NCBI RefSeq assembly: GCF_013371465.1
Contig: NZ_JABWDU010000013.1
Span: 27,310-91,309, forward strand
Origin: Ensifer oleiphilus
Lineage (GTDB): Bacteria; Pseudomonadota; Alphaproteobacteria; Rhizobiales; Rhizobiaceae
Length of the DNA: 64,000 nt
Reading direction: 5' to 3'
The position numbers were made by a program, and so were the translations under genes. The notes below the pieces were generated by a model. That model was not told where the DNA came from, made no database searches, and saw nothing but the letters and a program-made list of their open reading frames with translations. Below, piece by piece: positions 44,883-53,603 of this stretch (its first letter is position 1; each line of letters opens with the position of its first letter).

Positions 44883-45407
44883 ATGGTTCGGGAAAATGAA
44901 ATCCGAGAAAACGAAGTCTCGATCACGCCGCCCGAGGCAACCGATGCCGGCCTGACCTTCATCGGTCGCATTTCGACGCCATGGGTTTCAAGGCTCGGCT
45001 GCCCCCGCCAAGGACGCCATGATGGGCCGATCTGCCGGATCGAGATCTTTGCGCCCTGGGTCGAGGCGCTGAAGGGCGTCGAGCGCTTCGAGCGGCTGGA
45101 GATCCTCTATTGGCTCGACCGGTCCCGCCGCGATCTCGTCTTGCAAAGTCCGGCCAACAATGGCGAAACCCACGGCACATTTGCGCTGCGTTCGCCGGTG
45201 CGGCCGAACCCGATCGGTACCTCGATCGTCCAGCTGGAAGCGGTCGAAGGCAGTGTGCTCTTGGTGCGCGGGCTCGATTGCCTCGACGGCACGCCGCTCA
45301 TCGACCTCAAGCCCGACCGCACGCTGTTCAAGCCGATCGCGCCGCCGCAGCCGGGCGACTTCGAGACCGGCGACAATGGCACCGCCCATTACTGCAAGAA
45401 GGTATGA
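44883..45407 (+). CDS. TrmO-like (UPF0066/TsaA) SAM-dependent methyltransferase
   Basis: 174-residue protein of the TsaA/UPF0066 family. E. coli TrmO methylates N6-threonylcarbamoyladenosine at tRNA position 37. The signature RSPVRPNPIGTS and GRISTPW, then GLDCLDGTPLIDLKP, are visible. The start at 44883 has AAGGA six bases upstream; an earlier ATG at 44877 is too close. Fourth gene of the metal transporter operon (14 bases after the ATPase stop). Family members are recurrently near metal uptake genes, so a role other than tRNA modification is possible. Confidence 0.88.
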   Translation: MVRENEIRENEVSITPPEATDAGLTFIGRISTPWVSRLGCPRQGRHDGPICRIEIFAPWVEALKGVERFERLEILYWLDRSRRDLVLQSPANNGETHGTFALRSPVRPNPIGTSIVQLEAVEGSVLLVRGLDCLDGTPLIDLKPDRTLFKPIAPPQPGDFETGDNGTAHYCKKV

Positions 45408-45411
45408 ACGC

Positions 45412-45621
45412 TTAGTCGATCGCGACCATCACGTCGGACGCCTTGATGACGGCATGGGCGTCGCCGCCGACCTTGAGGCCGAGTTCATCGACCGCCTCGT
45501 TGGTGATCGAGGCCGTGACGATGGCCCCGCCGCCGAGATCGATGCGCACATGCGCGGCCGTTACCGCTTTGACGAGATCGACGACCTTGCCCTTGAAACG
45601 ATTGCGTGCGCGGATTGTCAC
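45412..45621 (-). CDS. Molbindin (Mop) single TOBE-domain protein
   Basis: 69-residue TOBE/Mop protein that binds molybdate or tungstate in homologues (storage or homeostasis). The sequence fits Mop: ARNRFKGKVVDLVKAVTAAHV at the start, ASITNEAVDELGLKVGGDA in the middle, and VIKASDVMVAID at the end. No ATG is available; a GTG at 45621 gives the usual family length. The frame is open further upstream but without similarity. Its stop is 4 bases from the end of the convergent TrmO-like gene and it lies downstream of the ABC-F gene. Confidence 0.85.
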   Translation of the reverse strand: MTIRARNRFKGKVVDLVKAVTAAHVRIDLGGGAIVTASITNEAVDELGLKVGGDAHAVIKASDVMVAID

Positions 45622-45653
45622 TCGGGTCGGCGAAGGCGCGCCCGTCAAATGGC

Positions 45654-45677
45654 GGCGCGCGACAACTGTCGCGCGCC
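45654..45677. terminator. GC-rich stem-loop between ABC-F and molbindin genes
   Basis: Perfect ten-base-pair stem GGCGCGCGAC / GTCGCGCGCC with loop AACT, between the ABC-F stop (45687) and the molbindin start (45621). On the minus strand it is followed by ATTTGAC, a poor T-run. It may be a partial terminator or mask the molbindin start. Confidence 0.45.
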
Positions 45678-45686
45678 CCTTGTCGA

Positions 45687-47219
45687 TCAGCTCCCGTCGC
45701 CTTGCGCGGCCGCTGCGAAGAAATCCTCGGGGTCTTCCACCTCGACCAGACGCCGCCTTTCGATCAACCAGAACCGATCGCCGACGTTGCGCACAAAGCT
45801 GCGGTCGTGAGAAACCAGCAGGCAACTGACCTCGTTTTTCATCAGCTCGTCTTCCAGCGCCTCCTGGCCCTCGATGTCGAGGTGGTTGGTCGGCTCGTCG
45901 AGAAGGTAGAAGTTGGGCTCGCGCAGACGAAGCACCAACATCGCGAGACGCGCCTTCTGTCCACCGGAGAGCCTGCCGACCGGCTTGTCCTGCATGTCGA
46001 TGCCGACACCGGCGCCGGCGAGCAGCGAGCGCACTTTCGGGTCGCTCAGCGAGAATCGGCGCGAAAGGGCAGCAAGCGGCGTCTCCTTGTCCGAAAGCCC
46101 CGCGAGCGCCTGGTCGCTGTAGCCGAGCACGAGGGAAGGCGTGACTTTCAGTGTTTCGGGCGCCCGCGCCGGCTCTTCGATCGCGGTACGGATGAGGTTG
46201 ACCAGCCGTGTCTTGCCGGCGCCATTTTCACCGAGCAGGACGATCCGGTCGCCCTGGCAGATCCAGCGTCTTCCGGTGCGGAAAAGCGGGGTGCCATCGG
46301 GTGTTTCCACCTGGACGTCATCGAGCGTCACCAGGATCTTCGCGTGCGTGCCGCGATTGGCAAGCCGGATTGCACCTGCCGAACGCTCCTGATGGGCGGG
46401 CTTGGCCGCATCCTCCAACCGGTCGGCGCGCTGGCGCAGCTGCTTGGTCTTCACCGTCAGAAGATCGCTGCCGGAGTTGATGCCGATATTGTTCAGCTTG
46501 GCCGCCTGACGCCGCAATTGCTGCGCCACCTTCATGTCGCGCTGGTAGCGCCGCTCCTCTGAAGCGTCGAGTTCATCGATCGCTGCCCGCGCCTGCGAAT
46601 AGGGCAGGGCAAAAATCGGCGATTGCTCCGGGCGCAGGAACAGCGTGCGATTGGTGGTGGCGTCGAGGAAGGCGCGGTCGTGGCTCGCTATCATGACCGG
46701 CACGTCGCGCGGCAGAGCGTTCAGCCAGGATTCGAGCCTTGCGATCTTGGCGAGGTCGAGGTGGTTGGTCGGCTCGTCCAAAAGCAGCGCGTCGGGATCG
46801 GTCACCCAGACGCGTGCGAGCAGCGCCAGCCGTTGCCAGCCGCCGCTCAACTCCGCGACAGTGCGCTGACGAAGCGCTTCGGGCACGTCGAACTGGTCGA
46901 GCACGATGTCGACGCGCCAGCTCTCGCTGTCGGCCTGCTCGCTCGACAGCGCTGAGAGCACCGCATCGTGGAACGACAAGGGCAAAAGCGCTGCCGGCAC
47001 ATTCTGCTCGACATGGCCAATGGTCAGCCCGCGCGAGCGAGTGATCTCACCGGTCGTCGGCTCGAAGCTGCCGCCGATCGACCGGAGCAGGGTGGATTTG
47101 CCGCGCCCGTTGGCCGCGACGATGCCGAGCCGATCACCGGCGGCGATCGAAAGGTTGAGGTTGGAAAACAGCGCCGTGCTGAGGGTGACGGCGAGGTTGC
47201 GGATATTGATCAAGGCCAT
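45687..47219 (-). CDS. ABC-F family ATPase
   Basis: Soluble twin-ATPase protein of 510 residues without membrane segments; ABC-F proteins act on ribosomes (translation factor or antibiotic protection). First domain: Walker A ANGRGKST, signature LSGGWQRLALLARV, Walker B ALLLDEPTNHLD. Second domain: GENGAGKTRLV, LSGGQKARLAML, YLLDEPTNHLD. A linker with basic residues (RRYQRDMKVAQQLRRQAAKL) joins them. I chose the ATG at 47219; longer starts have no similarity. Placement beside molbindin is probably incidental. Confidence 0.92.
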   Translation of the reverse strand: MALINIRNLAVTLSTALFSNLNLSIAAGDRLGIVAANGRGKSTLLRSIGGSFEPTTGEITRSRGLTIGHVEQNVPAALLPLSFHDAVLSALSSEQADSESWRVDIVLDQFDVPEALRQRTVAELSGGWQRLALLARVWVTDPDALLLDEPTNHLDLAKIARLESWLNALPRDVPVMIASHDRAFLDATTNRTLFLRPEQSPIFALPYSQARAAIDELDASEERRYQRDMKVAQQLRRQAAKLNNIGINSGSDLLTVKTKQLRQRADRLEDAAKPAHQERSAGAIRLANRGTHAKILVTLDDVQVETPDGTPLFRTGRRWICQGDRIVLLGENGAGKTRLVNLIRTAIEEPARAPETLKVTPSLVLGYSDQALAGLSDKETPLAALSRRFSLSDPKVRSLLAGAGVGIDMQDKPVGRLSGGQKARLAMLVLRLREPNFYLLDEPTNHLDIEGQEALEDELMKNEVSCLLVSHDRSFVRNVGDRFWLIERRRLVEVEDPEDFFAAAAQGDGS

Positions 47220-47447
47220 GTTCGTTCTCTGGACTGCGCGAGCGACGACTGACATCCACGGGCGGCAAACGTCTGCCGGTTTGGGTGGAATGTCGGGCCC
47301 GATGCACGATATCGTGCCATGTTCGGGCCGCGTCGGCTCGGTATGGAAAACGGCGCGGGCCTTCAAACCGAAACGGTTTTCAGCCGCACCACACTGGGGC
47401 AGACCAGGGATAAGGTTCGCGAAGACGCGAAGCGATTGTACCGGTCA

Positions 47448-47471
47448 GCCCTGCAAACGCATTTGCAGGGC
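47448..47471. other. Perfect stem-loop in a gene-poor spacer
   Basis: GCCCTGCAAA / TTTGCAGGGC, ten perfect pairs with loop CGCA, in the 421-base spacer 47220-47640. No T-run on either side. I found no gene in this spacer. Confidence 0.4.
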
Positions 47472-47640
47472 GTTGACGGGGCCACGCTGGCGGTGGTGCC
47501 GGAAAAATGTCATCACAACGTAGCCCTCCTTTCACAATCGAGTTGCAGCGCGTGTTTACCACCGCCGCGAGCAGCTTTCAAGGGGACGCGTCGGGCCTGC
47601 CGACCCGGAGCGCGGGCCAATCGCAAAGCCGGCAACTCCC

Positions 47641-48717
47641 CTACATATCCACGCCGAGGAACTTGAACGGTTCGGCCTGCTTGAAGTCGCCGGTCGCGTC
47701 GCCCGAGTAGGTATGGTCCTGGTTTTCTCCGAGATCGAGCTTCATGACCTTCCCGGTTGCTTCCGAGAAGTCGATCTTGTTCAGATCGACCCAGAACGTA
47801 TTGGGGGTCAGCGCAGACTCGAAGAAATAGAGCTTACGCTTGTGATCGACCACCGTCCGCCAGCGGGTGGAGGAGATGTTCGGTTCTTCCGGCGTGTTGA
47901 GGCCATAGGGCACAGAGACGTTGCGGATGACGCTGAAGACGCTGGCAAGCGCCCGGTTGGCATCCTCTTCCTTCGGGATGGCGTTGACGTAGAAGGACGC
48001 TCGCGCGAAGCGGTCGGCGGCGCGGTTGGTTCCCGGTAGCATGACGGTGCCGCCGATCTGCTTCCAGTAGCTGTTGAGCGCGAGTTGCTGGTCGAAGGTC
48101 GGCGAGTTGGTCATGACCTGGTATTTGCGGTCATGGTGGATGATCTGTTTGCCGCCGATGTACTCGACGATCGCGCTGTCGCCGCTGCGGTCGGAGATCG
48201 ACAGGTGCAACGTCGTCAGCCGGTTTTCGCCAGGCACGTTTTCGGTGACGATGGTGAAGGGCTCTTTTTCGAGCGCAGCCACGGCCTCTTCCACCGTCGC
48301 AAAGCTGTCGAGCACATACTGTGCCCAGGCGGCGATCGTCAGACCCGGCCTGTTGTCGTCCAGTTTCGGATATTCGGATTCCACCAGCCAGAGAAGGTTG
48401 GCGTTGAGGCCCGCTTCGTTGACGCCGTCGGTTGTCGAAACGTCGTATCCGGTTGCGACCACACTGCCAAATTTCGCCGTCCATTCGAAGGAGTTGGGGC
48501 CGGTCTGACCGTTGCGCTTGATGCCACGGGGCAGCACCCAGAGATTGGTCGCGACATCGCTCTTCCAGTCCATTGAGCGCGCGGTGATGATCGTATCATC
48601 GGGGCCGAGATAGACGAGGCGCGTACATGCCTCTGCTGGCACCTGGGCAAGGACGAGCAAGGACGCAAGGAGGGTGGTGCTCAGCGTTCGTGCGGTGCGA
48701 ATTGCCTTGATGGTCAT
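47641..48717 (-). CDS. Secreted choloylglycine hydrolase-family Ntn amidohydrolase
   Basis: Linear amide C-N hydrolase of 358 residues (bile salt hydrolase / penicillin V acylase family). The signal peptide TLLASLLVLAQVPAEA ends just before C31, which becomes the N-terminal nucleophile of the mature enzyme (CTRLVYLG). Other family residues are seen in ARSMDW (Asp), GVNEAGLNANLLWL (Asn) and VMTNSPTFDQQL (Asn). Gram-negative secreted members hydrolyse penicillin V and acyl-homoserine lactones. AAGGAG lies 8 bases before the ATG. Follows a beta-barrel gene by 31 bases. Confidence 0.88.
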   Translation of the reverse strand: MTIKAIRTARTLSTTLLASLLVLAQVPAEACTRLVYLGPDDTIITARSMDWKSDVATNLWVLPRGIKRNGQTGPNSFEWTAKFGSVVATGYDVSTTDGVNEAGLNANLLWLVESEYPKLDDNRPGLTIAAWAQYVLDSFATVEEAVAALEKEPFTIVTENVPGENRLTTLHLSISDRSGDSAIVEYIGGKQIIHHDRKYQVMTNSPTFDQQLALNSYWKQIGGTVMLPGTNRAADRFARASFYVNAIPKEEDANRALASVFSVIRNVSVPYGLNTPEEPNISSTRWRTVVDHKRKLYFFESALTPNTFWVDLNKIDFSEATGKVMKLDLGENQDHTYSGDATGDFKQAEPFKFLGVDM

Positions 48718-48748
48718 GGCTTCACTCCTTGTGCGTATAGCGATCGGT

Positions 48749-49585
48749 CTAAAACACCATCGAGAAACCGAGCACGGGTCCGTGCTCGTTGACATCCCAG
48801 CGGAACGTGTTGGCCCCGGTGAAGTCGTCGTTCTCGTAGTCCTGATAGAGCATGCGATAGCCTCCTCGCAGGATTGTGGGGTGCCCGAGCATTTCGGTTC
48901 TATAGCCGAGATAGGTCTGGGCGTTGACGCTCAACTTGGAACCGACGTCAAAGCCGCCGACATCGACCTCGCCGACGAGGTTCCAGCGCTCGTCGAGGTC
49001 GCCGTTGAAGCGGACCCCAACGAACGGATCCGTCCAGTTGGCACTCTTGGTCGCGTTGAGGCCGAAGGCGGAGACGTCCGCCTCAAGCTTCGTCCAGCGC
49101 AGGCCGACGGTCGGCTCGATCGAAAACGTGCGGGGCTTGCCGAACACCGTGTCACCGCCAAGCTCGTCTTCGTAGACCTTGTAGAAGAGACCTGCTGCAA
49201 GCCAGGTCATACGGATATCGAGGCCGATCTCGTGGGCTTGCACCTGCTCATCCTGGCTGGTGCGCACATACTGGCCGTCGAAATAGACGCCCCATTGACC
49301 GTTGGTCACCTCGATATTGCCCATCGCGGCGAGGTCGAGATGCTCCAAAGTATCGGAGAAGGGGACGTCGACATCGGTGTCGAAGCCGGCAAGCGAGCCG
49401 CTTCCCTTCAGGCTCGCCGCCCAGACATAAGGGCTGATGATCACCGTCCAATCACGCTCCGGCGCCATGCGCTGCGTGTCGAAATCGGCGGCCGACGCGA
49501 CGACAGATGCGCCAAGAAAAACCGGCATTGCGAGAACGAAGCGGCGCGTGTGTCGCGCGGCGGCATGGCTAAGCGATGGCTGCAT
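48749..49585 (-). CDS. Outer membrane beta-barrel protein
   Basis: 278-residue protein with a signal peptide (HTRRFVLAMPVFLGASVVASA) and a mature chain of alternating beta-strand pattern: WTVIISPYVWAASLKG, WGVYFDGQYVR, FSIEPTVGLRWTKLEADVS, WNLVGEVDVGGFDVG, AQTYLGYRTEML, ending in aromatic FSMVF, the C-terminal insertion signal of outer membrane proteins. Not assigned to a known porin family. First gene of a two-gene operon with the secreted Ntn-hydrolase. Confidence 0.8.
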   Translation of the reverse strand: MQPSLSHAAARHTRRFVLAMPVFLGASVVASAADFDTQRMAPERDWTVIISPYVWAASLKGSGSLAGFDTDVDVPFSDTLEHLDLAAMGNIEVTNGQWGVYFDGQYVRTSQDEQVQAHEIGLDIRMTWLAAGLFYKVYEDELGGDTVFGKPRTFSIEPTVGLRWTKLEADVSAFGLNATKSANWTDPFVGVRFNGDLDERWNLVGEVDVGGFDVGSKLSVNAQTYLGYRTEMLGHPTILRGGYRMLYQDYENDDFTGANTFRWDVNEHGPVLGFSMVF

Positions 49586-49899
49586 CAGCGGACCCTCTCC
49601 GACGATGAGAGCAGCCTAGCTGCAGACGCTGCAATTTCAAGTGGCAATTGCGCACCGACCGATCGGACACCGACCGTCCCGCGCTGTCGATCTTGCGTGC
49701 TCCGTTGGCCTTATTCCTGCCTTCTTGCCATTGCGCCCCGCCCCCCGATCCGCTAAGAGACGCCGCGACTTTCCGCTCCCCGAAGCGGTGATTGGCCGAT
49801 GTCCGAGAAGTCTCCCAAGCTTTTTGACCGTCGGGCGCCGACGGGGGCGCTTTCCTGTCACGCGCTCACGCGCAAACATTCGGTACCGGTAGAGGCGAA

Positions 49900-51174
49900 A
49901 TGGCACGCATCGTGATGAAATTCGGCGGAACTTCCGTCGCTGATTTGGACCGCATTCACAACGTTGCCCGCCATGTGAAACGTGAAGTCGACGCCGGCCA
50001 CGAGGTTGCGGTCGTCGTTTCCGCCATGTCCGGCAAGACCAACGAACTGGTCGGCTGGGTGCAGAACATGCCCAAGGTCGCCGGCAGCAACGCGCCGTTC
50101 TACGATGCGCGCGAATACGACGCCATCGTCGCTTCGGGCGAACAGGTGACGTCCGGACTTCTCGCGATCGCGCTGCAGTCGATGGGCATCAATGCGCGCT
50201 CCTGGCAGGGCTGGCAGATCCCGATCCGCACCGACAACGCCCATGGCGCCGCGCGCATCCTCGACATCGAGGGCGCCGAAATCATCCGCCGAATGGGCGA
50301 GGGCCAGGTTGCCGTGGTCGCCGGTTTCCAGGGGCTTGGCCCGGACAACCGCCTGGCGACGCTCGGTCGCGGTGGCTCAGACACGTCGGCTGTTGCGATT
50401 GCCGCAGCCGTCAAGGCCGACCGTTGCGACATCTACACCGACGTCGACGGCGTCTACACGACCGACCCGCGCATCGAGCCGAAGGCGCGGCGTCTGAAAA
50501 AGATCGCGTTCGAGGAAATGCTGGAAATGGCATCGCTCGGCGCCAAGGTGCTGCAGGTGCGCTCTGTCGAGCTTGCCATGGTGCACAAGGTCCGTACCTT
50601 CGTGCGCTCGTCTTTCGAGGATCCCGATGCGCCGGGCATGGGTGACCTTCTCAATCCGCCCGGCACGCTGATTTGTGATGAGGAAGAAATCGTGGAACAG
50701 GAAGTCGTAACCGGCATTGCCTATGCCAAGGATGAAGCCCAGATTTCGCTGCGCCGTCTTTCCGACCGGCCGGGCGTTTCCGCGGCGATCTTCGGGCCTC
50801 TGGCTGAAGCCCATATCAATGTCGACATGATCGTCCAGAACATCTCGGAAGATGGTTCGAAGACCGACATGACCTTCACCGTTCCATCGGGCGATGTCGA
50901 CAAGGCCCTGCGCGTGCTCGGCGACAACAAGGACAAGATCGGCTACGACGTGATCCAGTCGGAAGCTGGCCTCGTCAAGGTCTCGGTCATCGGCATCGGC
51001 ATGCGCAGCCATGCCGGCGTTGCCGCATCGGCATTCCGCGCGCTCGCCGACAAGGGCATCAACATCAAGGCGATCACCACGTCGGAAATCAAGATCTCGA
51101 TCCTGATCGACGGCCCCTATGCCGAATTGGCAGTTCGCACTTTGCATTCCGCTTACGGTCTCGATAAGAGTTAG
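49900..51174 (+). CDS. lysC: Aspartokinase
   Basis: First enzyme of the aspartate pathway (lysine, threonine, methionine, diaminopimelate). 424 residues, monofunctional. The kinase motif KFGGTSVAD begins at residue 7; the substrate loop LGRGGSDTSAVAIAAAV and DVDGVYTTDPR follow. Two ACT domains occupy the C-terminal part and probably mediate allosteric control. The preceding 314 bases (49586-49899) hold no gene. Start of the conserved lysC-ptsP-prfA-prmC series. Confidence 0.97.
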   Translation: MARIVMKFGGTSVADLDRIHNVARHVKREVDAGHEVAVVVSAMSGKTNELVGWVQNMPKVAGSNAPFYDAREYDAIVASGEQVTSGLLAIALQSMGINARSWQGWQIPIRTDNAHGAARILDIEGAEIIRRMGEGQVAVVAGFQGLGPDNRLATLGRGGSDTSAVAIAAAVKADRCDIYTDVDGVYTTDPRIEPKARRLKKIAFEEMLEMASLGAKVLQVRSVELAMVHKVRTFVRSSFEDPDAPGMGDLLNPPGTLICDEEEIVEQEVVTGIAYAKDEAQISLRRLSDRPGVSAAIFGPLAEAHINVDMIVQNISEDGSKTDMTFTVPSGDVDKALRVLGDNKDKIGYDVIQSEAGLVKVSVIGIGMRSHAGVAASAFRALADKGINIKAITTSEIKISILIDGPYAELAVRTLHSAYGLDKS

Positions 51175-51264
51175 TCGACAGGTGACTGATTTGGGATTCG
51201 CAGCGGTTTTGGCTGCGAATTCTTCCGCCGCCGTCGTCTACTCTTTTTTGGGGGACCCCACGCG

Positions 51265-53532
51265 ATGAGAGACCTATCCGCAGGTCCGCGCGTTCTCCTC
51301 AAGCGGTTGCGCGAACTGATGGCGGAACCGCTCGAGCCACAGGAGCGCCTTGACCGGATCGTGCGCCAGATCGCACAGAACATGGTCGCGGAAGTGTGTT
51401 CGGTCTATGTGCTGCGTTCCGACGGGGTGCTCGAACTCTACGCGACCGAAGGTCTGAACAAGACCGCCGTCCACTTGGCGCAATTGAAGATGGGGCAGGG
51501 CCTCGTCGGCACCATTGCGGCATCCGCGCGGCCGCTCAACCTGTCCGACGCCCAGGCGCACCCAGCCTTCACCTACCTGCCGGAAACCGGTGAAGAGATC
51601 TATCACTCGTTCCTCGGCGTGCCGATCCTGCGCACCGGCCGTGCGCTCGGCGTTCTCGTCGTGCAGAACAAGGCGATGCGCAACTACCGGGAAGACGAAG
51701 TCGAGGCGCTGGAAACGACCGCCATGGTTCTGGCCGAAATGGTCGCAACCGGCGAGTTGAAGAAGATCACCAAGCCAGGCCTCGAACTCGACCTGTCGCG
51801 TCCGGTGTCGATCGATGGCAACAGCTATGGCGAAGGCATCGGCCTTGGTTATGTCGTGCTGCACGAGCCGAGGATCGTCGTCACCAATCTTCTGAACGAG
51901 GATACGGACCAGGAATTGCAGCGGCTTGCAGAGGCGCTCGGATCGCTGCGGATCTCGATCGACGACATGCTGTCGCGGCGCGAAGTGTCGATGGAGGGCG
52001 AGCACCGCGCGGTGCTCGAGACCTATCGCATGTTTGCCCATGACCGCGGCTGGGTGCGGAAGCTGGAAGAGGCGATCCGCAACGGCCTGACGGCCGAAGC
52101 CGCCGTCGAGCGGGTGCAGAGCGAGACCAAGGCGCGGATGATCCGGCTGACGGATCCCTATCTGCGCGAGCGCATGCACGATTTCGACGACCTCGCCAAC
52201 CGGCTGTTGCGCCAGCTGTCCGGCTATGGCGCCAAGCTCTCGGCGAGCGATTTCCCGACCGATGCCGTGGTCGTCGCCCGTGCGATGGGGGCTGCCGAGC
52301 TTCTCGATTATCCGCGCGAAAACGTTCGCGGCCTTGTCCTTGAAGAGGGTGCCGTCACCAGCCACGTGGTCATCGTTGCCCGCGCCATGGGTATTCCCGT
52401 GGTCGGCCAGGCGGCGGGTGCCGTGGCGCTTGCGGAAAACCGCGATGCCGTGATCATCGATGGCGATGACGCCAAGGTACACCTGCGGCCTCTGGCCGAC
52501 CTGCAGCGCGCCTATGAGGAAAAGGTGCGTTTCCGCGCCCGTCGTCAGGCGCAGTTTCGTGCGCTTCGGGATGTCGAACCGCTGACCAAGGACGGCAAGC
52601 GCATCACGCTGCAGATGAATGCCGGCCTTCTGGTCGACCTGCCGCATCTGAACGAGGCGGGCGCGGAGGGTATCGGCCTCTTCCGCACAGAACTTCAGTT
52701 CATGATCGCCTCGACCATGCCGAAGGCGGAAGAGCAGGAAGCCTTCTATCGCAGCGTGCTCAAGCAGACCGGCGGCAAGCCGGTGACCTTCCGCACGCTC
52801 GATATCGGCGGCGACAAGGTGGTTCCCTATTTCCGCGCAGCGGAAGAGGAGAATCCGGCGCTCGGATGGCGGGCGATCCGCCTTTCGCTCGACCGGCCCG
52901 GGCTGTTGCGCACCCAGCTGCGCGCCATGCTGCGCGCGGCGGCCGGCCTTGAACTCAAGCTGATGCTGCCGATGGTGACCGAGGTCTCGGAGCTGAAGGA
53001 AGCCCGCGAGCTCCTGCAAAAGGAAATCGAGCGCCAGTCGAAGCTCGGCGAACAGCTGCCGCGCAAGCTGCAGTTCGGCGCAATGCTGGAAGTGCCGGCG
53101 CTGTTGTGGCAGCTCGACGAGTTGATGAGCGAAGTGGATTTCGTCTCGGTCGGTTCGAACGATCTGTTCCAGTTCGCCATGGCGGTCGATCGTGGCAATG
53201 CCCGCGTCTCAGACCGTTTCGACGTGCTTGGCCGCCCTTTCCTCCGCATCCTGCGCGATATCGTGCGCGGCGGTGAGCGCCATCAGACGCCGGTGACCCT
53301 GTGCGGCGAGATGGCGAGCAAGCCGTTGTCGGCCATGGCGCTGCTCGGTCTCGGCTACCGCTCGGTGTCGATGTCACCGACGGCGGTCGGCCCGATCAAG
53401 GCGATGCTCCTGGCTCTCGATGCTACCAAGCTCGGTGAGGTGCTGAACGCGGCGCTTGACGATACGCGCGACCAGACGCCGGTTCGCCAGATCCTCATCG
53501 ATTTCGCTGCAGCAAACGGCATCCCGGTTTAG
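51265..53532 (+). CDS. ptsP: Nitrogen PTS enzyme I (PtsP, EI-Ntr)
   Basis: Phosphotransferase that takes phosphate from PEP to start the nitrogen-related PTS cascade. 755 residues: an N-terminal GAF domain (residues about 20-160), the phosphohistidine domain with active-site H367 in AVTSHVVIVARAMG, and a C-terminal PEP-binding TIM barrel (GIGLFRTELQFM, GSNDLFQFAMAVDRGN, LCGEMASKP). The GAF domain distinguishes it from sugar-PTS EI. It lies 90 bases downstream of lysC. Its partners NPr and EIIA are not in the window. Confidence 0.96.
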   Translation: MRDLSAGPRVLLKRLRELMAEPLEPQERLDRIVRQIAQNMVAEVCSVYVLRSDGVLELYATEGLNKTAVHLAQLKMGQGLVGTIAASARPLNLSDAQAHPAFTYLPETGEEIYHSFLGVPILRTGRALGVLVVQNKAMRNYREDEVEALETTAMVLAEMVATGELKKITKPGLELDLSRPVSIDGNSYGEGIGLGYVVLHEPRIVVTNLLNEDTDQELQRLAEALGSLRISIDDMLSRREVSMEGEHRAVLETYRMFAHDRGWVRKLEEAIRNGLTAEAAVERVQSETKARMIRLTDPYLRERMHDFDDLANRLLRQLSGYGAKLSASDFPTDAVVVARAMGAAELLDYPRENVRGLVLEEGAVTSHVVIVARAMGIPVVGQAAGAVALAENRDAVIIDGDDAKVHLRPLADLQRAYEEKVRFRARRQAQFRALRDVEPLTKDGKRITLQMNAGLLVDLPHLNEAGAEGIGLFRTELQFMIASTMPKAEEQEAFYRSVLKQTGGKPVTFRTLDIGGDKVVPYFRAAEEENPALGWRAIRLSLDRPGLLRTQLRAMLRAAAGLELKLMLPMVTEVSELKEARELLQKEIERQSKLGEQLPRKLQFGAMLEVPALLWQLDELMSEVDFVSVGSNDLFQFAMAVDRGNARVSDRFDVLGRPFLRILRDIVRGGERHQTPVTLCGEMASKPLSAMALLGLGYRSVSMSPTAVGPIKAMLLALDATKLGEVLNAALDDTRDQTPVRQILIDFAAANGIPV

Positions 53533-53603
53533 ATAGATTTGAAGCGGTTTTGTCCTCGTCCGGGTTATGATTCGGGCGAGGCGAAGTGCATTTGGAGTGA
53601 CAC

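Noticed and set aside
49586..49899. Riboswitch upstream of lysC
   Set aside because: I see no lysine or other riboswitch core; lysine riboswitches are not typical of this group.
51274..53019. 581-residue frame antisense to ptsP
   Set aside because: Mirror of ptsP; no recognisable motif and no ribosome site.
53552..53581. Hairpin CCTCGTCCG / CGGGCGAGG upstream of prfA
   Set aside because: Contains a wobble pair, no T-run, and the distance fits ordinary read-through from ptsP; too weak to call a terminator.
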